NCBI GenBank assembly: GCA_028877045.1 | Contig: JAGWPQ010000642.1 | Location: 1-6,104 of the forward strand | Reading direction: 5' to 3' | DNA length: 6,104 nt | Origin: Bacteroidota bacterium | Lineage (GTDB): Bacteria > Bacteroidota > Bacteroidia > Chitinophagales > Chitinophagaceae | Part shown: one piece after another, positions 1 to 5,795 of the stretch | How the letters are laid out: the number at the start of each line of letters is the position of its first letter | Numbering within the stretch: the stretch's first letter is position 1 | Made by a program: the position numbers and the translations under genes | Notes under the pieces: generated by a model | What the model saw: only the letters and a program-made list of their open reading frames with translations | Told to the model about the DNA's origin: nothing | Database searches by the model: none

Positions 1-103
1 CCGTTTCATCCAAGGTTGATGGAATTACTTTGAAATCCAAATTAATCTGTTTAAGTAGTTCCGAGCGTCGTGGTGAGGCAGAAGCTAAAACAATCTCTCT
101 CAT
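1..103 (-). CDS. maf: Maf family nucleotide pyrophosphatase, N-terminal part (cut by window edge)
   Basis: Only the first 34 codons lie in the window; the rest continues past the left edge. The protein begins MREIVLASASPRRSELLKQI, which carries the Maf signature ASxSPRRxELL, with Arg12 and Arg13 in the phosphate-binding loop. The later SxLDET (residues 29-34) also fits the family. Maf proteins are cytoplasmic and hydrolyse non-canonical or pyrimidine nucleoside triphosphates to monophosphate and pyrophosphate (house-cleaning; subfamilies prefer dTTP/UTP or m7GTP). The subfamily cannot be told from this fragment. The ATG at 103 is supported by an AGGAAAA purine tract ending six bases upstream, the only clear Shine-Dalgarno in the window, and by the usual position of the motif near the N-terminus. 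The family call is seen directly; substrate is unknown. Confidence 0.93.
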   Translation of the reverse strand, partial: MREIVLASASPRRSELLKQINLDFKVIPSTLDET

Positions 104-109
104 AAACTC

Positions 110-116
110 TTTTCCT
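110..116 (-). promoter_or_regulatory. Shine-Dalgarno site of maf
   Basis: On the minus strand AGGAAAA lies six bases before the maf ATG. Its AGGA core is about nine bases from the start, a normal distance. The other genes here lack such a site, as is usual in Bacteroidetes, so this one is notable and helps fix the maf start. Confidence 0.55.
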
Positions 117-135
117 AATTAATAAACTCACACCT

Positions 136-164
136 ATTATAACCATAGCGTATTTTATTTTCAA
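136..164 (-). promoter_or_regulatory. Candidate sigma70-like promoter for maf
   Basis: The minus strand reads TTGAAA (164-159), a 17-base spacer, then TATAAT (141-136). This is one mismatch from the textbook sigma70 consensus with ideal spacing, and would give a leader of roughly 25 bases before the maf ATG. Bacteroidetes housekeeping promoters normally look like TTG...TAnnTTTG instead, and the region is very AT-rich, so a chance match is possible. Position just upstream of maf is the main support. Confidence 0.35.
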
Positions 165-190
165 CATAAAAAAACATGATTCCTTTTTTT

Positions 191-210
191 ATTACATAAG
201 ATTACATAAT
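191..210. repeat. Tandem 10-bp duplication at the stop of the DUF4337-like gene
   Basis: ATTACATAAG (191-200) is followed directly by ATTACATAAT (201-210), nine of ten bases identical. The TAA stop of the leftward gene (204-202) lies at the junction. Removing either copy would still leave an in-frame TAA, so the duplication did not itself create the early stop. Confidence 0.6.
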
Positions 211-426
211 AAATCCGCTTTCTTTGATTTGAGATATCAATGCTTCGTTTGAATGATGCCCCGCCATCAATCCCGAAATCGCTGCAAACACAGCCATGAA
301 TGCAGTTGAGATGGCAACATACATCAGCCAGCCTGATTCTTTTTTTTCTTCTTTCTTAAGCTCCTCTTCTACTTTTTCCTGAATCGTTTCGTGCAAATGT
401 TCGGTTGGTATTTCTATTTCTTCCAT
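202..426 (-). CDS. Short membrane protein resembling the N-terminal part of DUF4337 proteins
   Basis: The 74-residue product starts MEEIEIPTEHLHE, continues with a charged, probably helical Glu/Lys-rich stretch (residues 14-31), then one hydrophobic segment (about 33-56), and ends AGHHSNEALISQIKESGFIM. From memory, the EIxxPTEHLHE start and the AISTAxxAVxAAIxxLxAGHHxNEAxxxQIK block are characteristic of DUF4337, an uncharacterised inner-membrane family. Members normally continue with a W-YYQAK-type segment and further membrane helices; here the frame stops right after QIKES. None of the three forward frames of the following 98 bases resembles the missing part. The start at 426 was chosen over an upstream in-frame ATG at 495 because the family begins at MEE and the extra 23 residues look like translated leader. 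It may be a natural short form or a 3'-truncated remnant. Function unknown. Confidence 0.65.
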   Translation of the reverse strand: MEEIEIPTEHLHETIQEKVEEELKKEEKKESGWLMYVAISTAFMAVFAAISGLMAGHHSNEALISQIKESGFIM

Positions 427-552
427 AGCAAAAAGTTTTTTAAATATACAAACTTGGACTTTACAGAAAAAAATAATTGCCCCGATTTTCATCAATCATA
501 AAATAGATTTCTAATTACTTGAGTATATTTAAAGCTTATAAAATTACCGGAT

Positions 553-2388
553 ATGAAAAAATATTTGATTCTTGTTTTACTTGTTTGTTTTTGGTTTTCA
601 GATTATGCGCAAACAGATACGTTTTCCATTTACAAAAAAACAAGTGTGATGATTCCGATGCGTGACGGTACAAAACTTTTTACAGTCATTCTTTCGCCGG
701 TAAATCATTCTCAACCATTACCAATATTAATTCAACGAACACCCTACGGTGCCGATATTCCTGTAAAGGATGGAAACAGTTTTAATATTAAGTATTCAAG
801 ATTTACCGTATTGGGGAAAGGTGGTTACATTTTTGTTTTGCAGGATATCCGCGGCAAATACAAAAGCGAAGGTGTTATGCAAATACACCAGCCCATCATT
901 CATGTAAAAGAAAAAGGGAAAATTGATGAAAGCACCGATACTTACGATACTGTTGACTGGCTCGTAAAAAATATAGCCAACAACAATGGCAAGGCAGGTA
1001 TTTACGGAATTTCTTATCCGGGATGGTTGGCATTAGTTGCTGCGGTTGATCCGCATCCTGCGCTGAAAGCCTCGTCGGAACAGGCTTGTATGGGAGATCT
1101 GTTTTTGGGTGATGACTTTCATCATAATGGCGCGTTTCGTTTAAGTTATGGAATGGAATACAGCTATGAAGTTGAAAATGATAAAACAACCGACAGCGAT
1201 TTTCCTTTTCCGCAATATGATTTGTTTGACTGGTATGTGAAATTAGGTTCGCTTAACAATGTGAATGAAAAATATTTGCATAATAAAATTCCTACATGGA
1301 ATAATTTTGTACAACATCCAAACTATGATTCCTTCTGGCAAAAAAACTCAACATTAAATTATGTTACACATCCTGAAATCCCGATGCTGCACGTAGGCGG
1401 TTATTTTGATCAGGAAGATTTGAATGGTCCGCAATTAATGTATGCAGCCATGGAAAAGAAAGATACTTTCAACAGAAATTTTATTGTGCTAGGTCCCTGG
1501 AATCATGGCCAATGGGCAAGACCCAATGCCGATAGTTTAGGTAAGATTTCTTTTGAAAGCAATACTGCTGCATGGTTTCAGGATTTACAAAAATCATGGT
1601 TCGATTATTGGCTGAAAGGATTTGGTGACGGAAAATTCAGCGAAGCAAATTGTTTTCAAACAGGAACCAATATCTGGAAGAAATACAATACCTGGCCACC
1701 AAAAGAAGTAACGACAGAAAATTTATACGCAGCAAAAAATAATTCGGCGTCATTCATCAAACCTAATACTGATAAGGGTTCTGTAAGTTATATCAGCGAT
1801 CCAAATAATCCTGTTCCTTACAGAACATTGCCCATTGAAGCAACTTATGGTACCGGTAGCCGATGGAGGCAGTGGCACGTGGAAGACCAGCGTTTTGTTT
1901 ATTCACGACCCGATGTAATTAGTTTTACGGCTGATTCGCTGAAAGAAGATATAACTGTTACCGGAAAAATTACCGCACATGTTTTTGCAAGCACTACCGG
2001 AACAGATGCCGACTTTATTGTTAAACTAATTGATGAATATCCTGCGTTTGATAAGAGTTTGTCGATGAGCAATTATCAGTTGCCTGTTGCAATGGAAGTT
2101 TTCAGAGGAAGATTCAGAAAGAGTTTTACAAGACCGGAGCCTTTTGTTCCCGGTAAAGTTGAAGAGATCGTGATCGATCTCCATCAAATTAATCACACAT
2201 TTAAAAAAGGACACCGATTAATGATACAAATTCAGAGTACATGGTTTCCGGTGATTGACAGAAATCCGCAAAAATTTGTATCGAATATTTTTGAAGCGAA
2301 AGAATCCGATTTTATCAAAGCGGTGCATACCATCTACTTCACTCAAAAATATCCCACACACATAGAATTACCTGTGATGAAACAATAA
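553..2388 (+). CDS. Secreted CocE/NonD family serine hydrolase, alpha-amino-acid ester hydrolase type
   Basis: A 611-residue exported hydrolase of the X-Pro dipeptidyl-peptidase S15/CocE family. Residues 1-20 form a signal peptide ending DYAQ, implying periplasmic or secreted location. The alpha/beta-hydrolase domain (about 28-370) begins with the family hallmarks VMIPMRDGTKL, QRTPYG (Tyr65, likely oxyanion-hole tyrosine) and LQDIRGKYKSEG. Catalytic residues can be placed by motif: Ser154 in GISYPG, Asp286 in GGYFDQED and His318 in GPWNHGQW. The carboxylate cluster that defines alpha-amino-acid ester hydrolases is also present: Asp188 in GDDFHHNGAFR, 34 residues after the serine as in characterised enzymes, plus Glu288 and Asp289. 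The C-terminal jelly-roll (about 440-600) includes ITVTGKITAHVFAS and the KGHRLMIQIQS block. Characterised relatives hydrolyse esters and amides with a free alpha-amino group, including beta-lactams such as ampicillin; the natural substrate is usually unknown. No Shine-Dalgarno; the ATG was chosen because the signal peptide starts there. Length is normal for the family. Confidence 0.92.
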   Translation: MKKYLILVLLVCFWFSDYAQTDTFSIYKKTSVMIPMRDGTKLFTVILSPVNHSQPLPILIQRTPYGADIPVKDGNSFNIKYSRFTVLGKGGYIFVLQDIRGKYKSEGVMQIHQPIIHVKEKGKIDESTDTYDTVDWLVKNIANNNGKAGIYGISYPGWLALVAAVDPHPALKASSEQACMGDLFLGDDFHHNGAFRLSYGMEYSYEVENDKTTDSDFPFPQYDLFDWYVKLGSLNNVNEKYLHNKIPTWNNFVQHPNYDSFWQKNSTLNYVTHPEIPMLHVGGYFDQEDLNGPQLMYAAMEKKDTFNRNFIVLGPWNHGQWARPNADSLGKISFESNTAAWFQDLQKSWFDYWLKGFGDGKFSEANCFQTGTNIWKKYNTWPPKEVTTENLYAAKNNSASFIKPNTDKGSVSYISDPNNPVPYRTLPIEATYGTGSRWRQWHVEDQRFVYSRPDVISFTADSLKEDITVTGKITAHVFASTTGTDADFIVKLIDEYPAFDKSLSMSNYQLPVAMEVFRGRFRKSFTRPEPFVPGKVEEIVIDLHQINHTFKKGHRLMIQIQSTWFPVIDRNPQKFVSNIFEAKESDFIKAVHTIYFTQKYPTHIELPVMKQ

Positions 2389-2489
2389 GAAGCATAAACA
2401 AACGTTTTAATTAGAATTTAAGCCGAAAACGCAAGTATATCCGGCAAAAAACTGAAACTTGTTTAATTTTAGTCCGAAATTCTGACAAT

Positions 2490-3110
2490 ATGAACCGTTT
2501 GTTTTTATGTTTTTTAATTGTTGTATCGGTGTTTTCTGTTGCATGCAGGCATCATAAAAAGATACAAATGCCGATCAAACCGGTAGAGATTGTAAAGCCT
2601 GTTGAAACACCCGATACAAATACCTATGTTCCTTTTACAAAAGATCTATTTAACAGACTAAAAGCTTATAATATTGACGTAAAAAAAGTACAGTTTTTTG
2701 TAGATCAGCAAATGGTATTGAACAGATATATTGATGTGAATAAAGCCGAATTAAAATCAGGTGTTGTAAAATTTGTAAACGGAAGATATACTAATGAAAT
2801 TGTTATTCCAGCTTTAACTCCTTGTGTTATTGATTCGATAGACGCGGATGGTTTTAGAGTAAGTTTTGAAAAAGGAAGTTATAATGTCTTTAAATTCATC
2901 AATAACAAATATTCTCCCGACTTCTTTATTTTCTCCGGAAGTAATTGGAAAGATGGTACTGCAGAAGTTTATTACGACCGTCAGGTATATCGTGTAAGCT
3001 GCGGAACCTGTTCGAGTGTTTCGGAAGTTAAACTGATGGTTAAACAGAGTGATATGGATAAAAGCGAAACCAAAACAAAAGTATTAACCGGAAGAAAGGT
3101 GGATTTCTAA
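2490..3110 (+). CDS. Putative lipoprotein of unknown function with a CGTC motif
   Basis: A 206-residue protein that I cannot assign to a named function. Residues 1-18 form a hydrophobic signal followed by Cys19 (FSVAC), a plausible but imperfect lipobox because Ser sits at -3. Residues after the cysteine are basic (RHHKK), not the acidic stretch that exports Bacteroidetes lipoproteins to the cell surface, so a periplasm-facing anchor is the likelier reading. A Pro/Val/Glu linker (27-45) precedes a mostly beta-patterned domain (about 48-185), with VQFFVDQQMVLNRYID and SGVVKFVNGRYTNEIVIPALTP blocks that resemble uncharacterised Bacteroidetes lipoproteins I recall. Cys112 and a CGTC pair (Cys171, Cys174) stand out. 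The gene follows the hydrolase after 101 bases in the same direction and ends before a strong terminator. Co-transcription is possible but not shown. Confidence 0.8.
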   Translation: MNRLFLCFLIVVSVFSVACRHHKKIQMPIKPVEIVKPVETPDTNTYVPFTKDLFNRLKAYNIDVKKVQFFVDQQMVLNRYIDVNKAELKSGVVKFVNGRYTNEIVIPALTPCVIDSIDADGFRVSFEKGSYNVFKFINNKYSPDFFIFSGSNWKDGTAEVYYDRQVYRVSCGTCSSVSEVKLMVKQSDMDKSETKTKVLTGRKVDF

Positions 3111-3147
3111 AAAATCCTTTACCCCATACTAAAGTAATCTTCAATCA

Positions 3148-3182
3148 AATAAAAAATCCTGCGTAATGCAGGATTTTTTATT
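3148..3182. terminator. Bidirectional intrinsic terminator between the lipoprotein gene and ompA
   Basis: A perfect 15-bp inverted repeat (arms 3148-3162 AATAAAAAATCCTGC and 3168-3182 GCAGGATTTTTTATT) with a five-base GTAAT loop. The GC-rich core ATCCTGC/GCAGGAT is flanked by an A-run on the left and a T-run on the right, so either strand gives a hairpin followed by U residues. It lies 37 bases after the lipoprotein stop and 23 bases after the ompA stop, as expected for a shared terminator of convergent genes. Confidence 0.92.
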
Positions 3183-3205
3183 GAATATGATTTATCTGAA
3201 GATAA

Positions 3206-4537
3206 TTATTGTTTTACTTTAAATTCTACTCTTCTGTTTGCCGCCTTTCCTTTCGCAGTTTTATTATCACCAATAGGATTAGCATCGCCATAACCGGTTG
3301 CGGTTAGTCTTGCAGCATCCACACCTTTTTTTACCAAATAAGCTTTAACTGCATCAGCTCTTTTTTGAGACAATGCTTTATTTTTATCGGCTTTGCCGAT
3401 GTTATCTGTATAACCATCAACTAAAATATTTAATGATGGATGTTCAGATAATATCTTAGCGCCATTATCCAATTCGGCACTTGCAACTTTAGTTAAAACA
3501 GCACTTCCTGTTAAGAATTGAACATTTTCAGCTTTAAAATTAAAGTCTTTCAATTCTGGACAGCCATGGTTTGAAGCTGGTCCTTTTTCAGTCGGACATT
3601 TATCTTCTTCATCATTAACGCCGTCACCATCTGTATCAGGTACCGGACAACCCTGATAACGGGCTACACCGGGAACAGTTGGGCATTTATCTTCTTCATC
3701 ATTAATTCCGTCCTTATCAGTATCAGGAATTGGACAGCCTTGGTATTTTGCAGTTCCTTTTTCTGTGGGGCATTTATCGTTTTCATCGTTGATCCCATCA
3801 CCATCAGTATCTGGAATCGGGCAACCATCATACTTAGCGATGCCCGGAACAGTTGGGCATTTATCTTTACTATCTACAATTCCATCACCATCAGTATCTT
3901 TTTCAACTGGTGGCGGAGGTGGAGGTAATGGAGCAAGTTTTACTTCTTTCTTATCAGTTAAAGGAGATGAAAAACCTATTTTATATTGAAAATTATAATT
4001 GGTCATTTCAGTAATGCGCAGATTGTATAAACATTCTAAATGAATGAATGTACCCTCACCTATTGCAAATTGAAGACCACCACCTACAGGAACAAATGCT
4101 CCAAAATAGGTGCCGCCCAACATCGATACACCCACACCTGTGCTTAGATATGGGTCAACAATATAATTATCAGGCAATAATTTAAAATTTAATCCCGCAG
4201 TTGTTTCCAATAAAAATTTATCACCACTGGATGTGGTACCATCATAAAAAGGATATGTCAAAAATGATGAATTTAAACTGGCAGTGAAATCAATATAATC
4301 AGTAAGCCCCTGATAATACTGCAAACCCATACCCGGTTTCATAGTATTAAGTGTAGGCCATTTATCTCTTAGCACTATTCCTAAAGAATTGTGACCAAGT
4401 AAATCTGCCGCAGTAAAATCTTTCAAGAAAAAATTAATGCCAAGTGTTGGCCTTTTCTTTAAGCTTCCGGATGACACCTGACTAAAAGAAGTTACAGCTA
4501 TCGCTGCAACTATTAAAAATAATAGAACTTTCTTCAT
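3206..4537 (-). CDS. OmpA family outer-membrane protein with TSP3 calcium-binding repeats
   Basis: A 443-residue outer-membrane protein. Residues 1-20 are a signal peptide (MKKVLLFLI...SFSQ). Residues about 25-200 alternate polar and hydrophobic residues with frequent Gly and aromatics, as in an eight-stranded-type beta-barrel. A proline linker (PLPPPPPP, about 203-210) leads into four 29-residue thrombospondin type-3 repeats (214-329), each DTDxDGxxDxxDKCPTxxGxxxxxGCP, whose Asp residues are typical Ca2+ ligands and whose two cysteines can pair. The C-terminal OmpA domain (about 337-443) contains VDGYTDNIG and LSQKRADAV; Asp378 and Arg393 match the two residues that grip diaminopimelate in peptidoglycan. 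The protein therefore probably ties the outer membrane to the wall. The start at 4537 was preferred to an in-frame ATG at 4561 because the signal peptide begins there and the extra residues carry no signal. It lies 82 bases downstream of rlpA on the same strand. Confidence 0.95.
   Translation of the reverse strand: MKKVLLFLIVAAIAVTSFSQVSSGSLKKRPTLGINFFLKDFTAADLLGHNSLGIVLRDKWPTLNTMKPGMGLQYYQGLTDYIDFTASLNSSFLTYPFYDGTTSSGDKFLLETTAGLNFKLLPDNYIVDPYLSTGVGVSMLGGTYFGAFVPVGGGLQFAIGEGTFIHLECLYNLRITEMTNYNFQYKIGFSSPLTDKKEVKLAPLPPPPPPVEKDTDGDGIVDSKDKCPTVPGIAKYDGCPIPDTDGDGINDENDKCPTEKGTAKYQGCPIPDTDKDGINDEEDKCPTVPGVARYQGCPVPDTDGDGVNDEEDKCPTEKGPASNHGCPELKDFNFKAENVQFLTGSAVLTKVASAELDNGAKILSEHPSLNILVDGYTDNIGKADKNKALSQKRADAVKAYLVKKGVDAARLTATGYGDANPIGDNKTAKGKAANRRVEFKVKQ
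3551..3898 (-). repeat. Four tandem 87-bp units encoding TSP3 repeats in ompA
   Basis: Four in-frame units of 87 bases (3812-3898, 3725-3811, 3638-3724, 3551-3637 in reading order), with no spacer between them. Units 1 and 3 share CPTVPG, units 2 and 4 share CPTEKG, which suggests duplication of a two-unit block of 174 bases. The last unit has diverged most (KGPASNHGCPEL). The DNA copies differ at many synonymous sites, so the array is old rather than a recent slippage. Confidence 0.9.
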
Positions 4538-4558
4538 AAGTAGTTTTTTTGAGTTCAA

Positions 4559-4591
4559 CAAAAATACAGGCTGATTTTGATTTTATGAAAA
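4559..4591 (-). promoter_or_regulatory. Candidate Bacteroidetes-type promoter for ompA
   Basis: On the minus strand TATTTTTG (4566-4559) matches the Bacteroidetes -7 consensus TAnnTTTG exactly and lies 21 bases before the ompA ATG. Twenty bases further upstream is TTTTC (4591-4587) in place of the expected -33 TTTG, a poor match. The site would let ompA be transcribed separately from rlpA. Motif and position are visible; activity is inferred. Confidence 0.42.
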
Positions 4592-4619
4592 TTAAGATTT
4601 CTTTAATAATTCACATTTT

Positions 4620-5021
4620 TTAATCATTTTGCGAATTAGGGATTTCTTCCACTTTTACCCGCGTCAATCCTCTGCTGATAAAGCCCAATTCTTTTGCTGC
4701 TGATCTGCTTAAATCTATCACTCTGCCCCTTTTCGCCATCCGGACATGCATGTGATCATTGATTCTAACTTTTATTGATTTATTGTTTCTCAAATTGGTT
4801 ACCCTAACCCAGGTATTCAAAGCAAAATGATTACTTGCTCCCGAAAATTTGCTGTTTCTGTAAGTTTCACCGGTAGATGTTTTAGTTCCGTCAAGATTTG
4901 TACTGTAAAAGCTTGCAATACCTATAACCGTTTTTGGTTTGTATAAAGTACTTGTATCCTTTTGTGCCTTGGCACAAATGCTGAACGCCATTATCAAAAC
5001 AACACTAATTATCTGCTTCAT
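4620..5021 (-). CDS. rlpA: RlpA-like protein, double-psi beta-barrel domain (septal lytic transglycosylase family)
   Basis: A 133-residue exported protein consisting of a signal peptide (1-20, ending AKAQ) and one double-psi beta-barrel domain (about 33-126). Family motifs are in order: GIASFYS, DGTKTSTGETY, NTWVRVTNLRNNKSIKVRINDH, RVIDLSRSAAKELGF and GLTRVKVEEI. Glu52 and Asp89 align with the two acidic residues required for activity in Pseudomonas RlpA, which cleaves peptide-free glycan strands at the septum. The C-terminal SPOR domain of the proteobacterial protein is absent, as in many Bacteroidetes homologues, so how it finds its target is unclear. The usual NDRGPF is replaced by NDHMHVRMAKRGR. 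Start at 5021 rather than the in-frame ATG at 5051, because the signal peptide begins there and the longer form would run almost into the divergent gene. No Shine-Dalgarno. Enzymatic activity is inferred. Confidence 0.9.
   Translation of the reverse strand: MKQIISVVLIMAFSICAKAQKDTSTLYKPKTVIGIASFYSTNLDGTKTSTGETYRNSKFSGASNHFALNTWVRVTNLRNNKSIKVRINDHMHVRMAKRGRVIDLSRSAAKELGFISRGLTRVKVEEIPNSQND
4961..4978. promoter_or_regulatory. Perfect palindrome, candidate operator for the divergent rlpA/dipeptidase pair
   Basis: TTTGTGCC and GGCACAAA form an 8-bp perfect inverted repeat separated by TT. It sits inside the rlpA signal-peptide codons (Cys-Ala-Lys-Ala-Gln), 88 bases before the dipeptidase ATG and 43 bases inside rlpA. 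The true divergent gap is only 45 bases, so a dipeptidase promoter is likely to overlap early rlpA, which makes an operator here plausible. One such palindrome could arise by chance in 6 kb. Confidence 0.25.
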
Positions 5022-5066
5022 ACCAAACGAATTTGTAATTTGAACCAGCAATCAATTAAAACCATA

Positions 5067-5795
5067 ATGAAAAATAAACAAAGAGTTTGGATAAGCCTAA
5101 TATTTTCTGTTTTTGTTATTACCAATTCATGTAATGCACAACAAAATAATTTAATAAACAATGAATATAAACTTACAGAAATAAATAATTTAAAAACTTT
5201 CGAATCCTTATCAGAATTGGATTCTAACAAAAACATGATCGATCTTGACAAAAGGATCAAAAACCTTATCATTGACCCGCGTTATGCTTCTGTGAACAAT
5301 TTCATGCATCGCGAAATGTATCCTTCTAAAACCAATTTTAGTTTTTTACGGCTTCCTGTTGCGAAAGCTTTAAATCAGGTTCAGGAAAAACTAAAACAAA
5401 AAGGATTGGGATTAAAAATATTTGACGCATACCGGCCTTATGATGTAACTAAAAAATTCTGGGAACTGGTTCATGACGAACGTTATGTTGCCAATCCTGC
5501 AAAGGGAAGCGGACACAATCGCGGGATCGCTGTAGATCTTACCATCATTGATCTGCAAACAAAACAGGAATTAAATATGGGAACTGATTTTGATAATTTT
5601 TCCGATTCAGCACATCATAGTTTCACTAATTTCTCTCAACAAATTTTAGACAACCGAAAACTATTGACACAAACAATGCAACAATTTGGATTCATTCCGC
5701 TCGAAACTGAATGGTGGCATTACAGTTGGCCAAATGCAGAGCGCTTCGAAATATTAAATCTCAGTTTTAAAGAATTAAAAAAAATAAGTAATTAA
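5067..5795 (+). CDS. Periplasmic D-alanyl-D-alanine dipeptidase, VanX/DdpX type (peptidase M15D)
   Basis: A 242-residue zinc peptidase of the VanX/DdpX/PcgL family, which hydrolyses the dipeptide D-Ala-D-Ala. All active-site elements are visible: FDAYRP (Arg123, transition-state arginine), GSGHNRGIAVDLT giving zinc ligands His150 and Asp157 with the family's seven-residue spacing, and TEWWHYSW giving catalytic Glu215 and zinc ligand His218. MGTDFDNFSDSAHH (171-184) and the NPAKGSGHNRG segment are typical of the chromosomal DdpX-like branch rather than the transposon VanX. An N-terminal signal (about 1-25) indicates export; Cys22 could be a lipid anchor, but the preceding TNS is a poor lipobox, so cleavage after CNAQ is equally possible. 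The ATG at 5067 was chosen because the signal peptide starts there; the frame is open upstream into rlpA antisense. No vanH or vanA neighbour is present, so peptidoglycan fragment recycling or nutrition is likelier than glycopeptide resistance. Confidence 0.93.
   Translation: MKNKQRVWISLIFSVFVITNSCNAQQNNLINNEYKLTEINNLKTFESLSELDSNKNMIDLDKRIKNLIIDPRYASVNNFMHREMYPSKTNFSFLRLPVAKALNQVQEKLKQKGLGLKIFDAYRPYDVTKKFWELVHDERYVANPAKGSGHNRGIAVDLTIIDLQTKQELNMGTDFDNFSDSAHHSFTNFSQQILDNRKLLTQTMQQFGFIPLETEWWHYSWPNAERFEILNLSFKELKKISN

Noticed and set aside
174..197. A-run/T-run pair after the DUF4337-like gene as a terminator
   Set aside because: The possible stem is only A-T pairs with no GC core, so it is not convincing as an intrinsic terminator.
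896..1189. Minus-strand open frame of 97 codons inside the hydrolase gene
   Set aside because: Composition is unlike a real protein and the plus-strand gene has continuous family motifs through this region.
2164..2181. Hairpin GAGATCG-TGAT-CGATCTC inside the hydrolase gene
   Set aside because: No T-run, mid-gene position, and explained by ordinary codons; such short dyads are expected by chance.
3909..3925. G-rich tract GGTGGCGGAGGTGGAGG as a possible G-quadruplex
   Set aside because: Only two-G runs, and fully explained by consecutive proline codons of ompA on the other strand.
3740..3989. Open frames on the plus strand opposite the ompA TSP3 and linker region, including one with a run of glycines
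   Set aside because: They are antisense shadows of the repeated Asp/Gly/Pro codons of ompA. The glycine run is simply the proline linker read backwards.
5018..5272. Minus-strand open frame across the rlpA/dipeptidase gap
   Set aside because: It overlaps the signal peptides of both well-supported genes and its hydrophobic stretch is the antisense of AT-rich signal-peptide codons.
5067..5795. Reading the dipeptidase as a glycopeptide-resistance vanX
   Set aside because: No vanH, vanA or regulator genes are nearby, the protein has an export signal, and its motifs match the chromosomal DdpX/PcgL branch.
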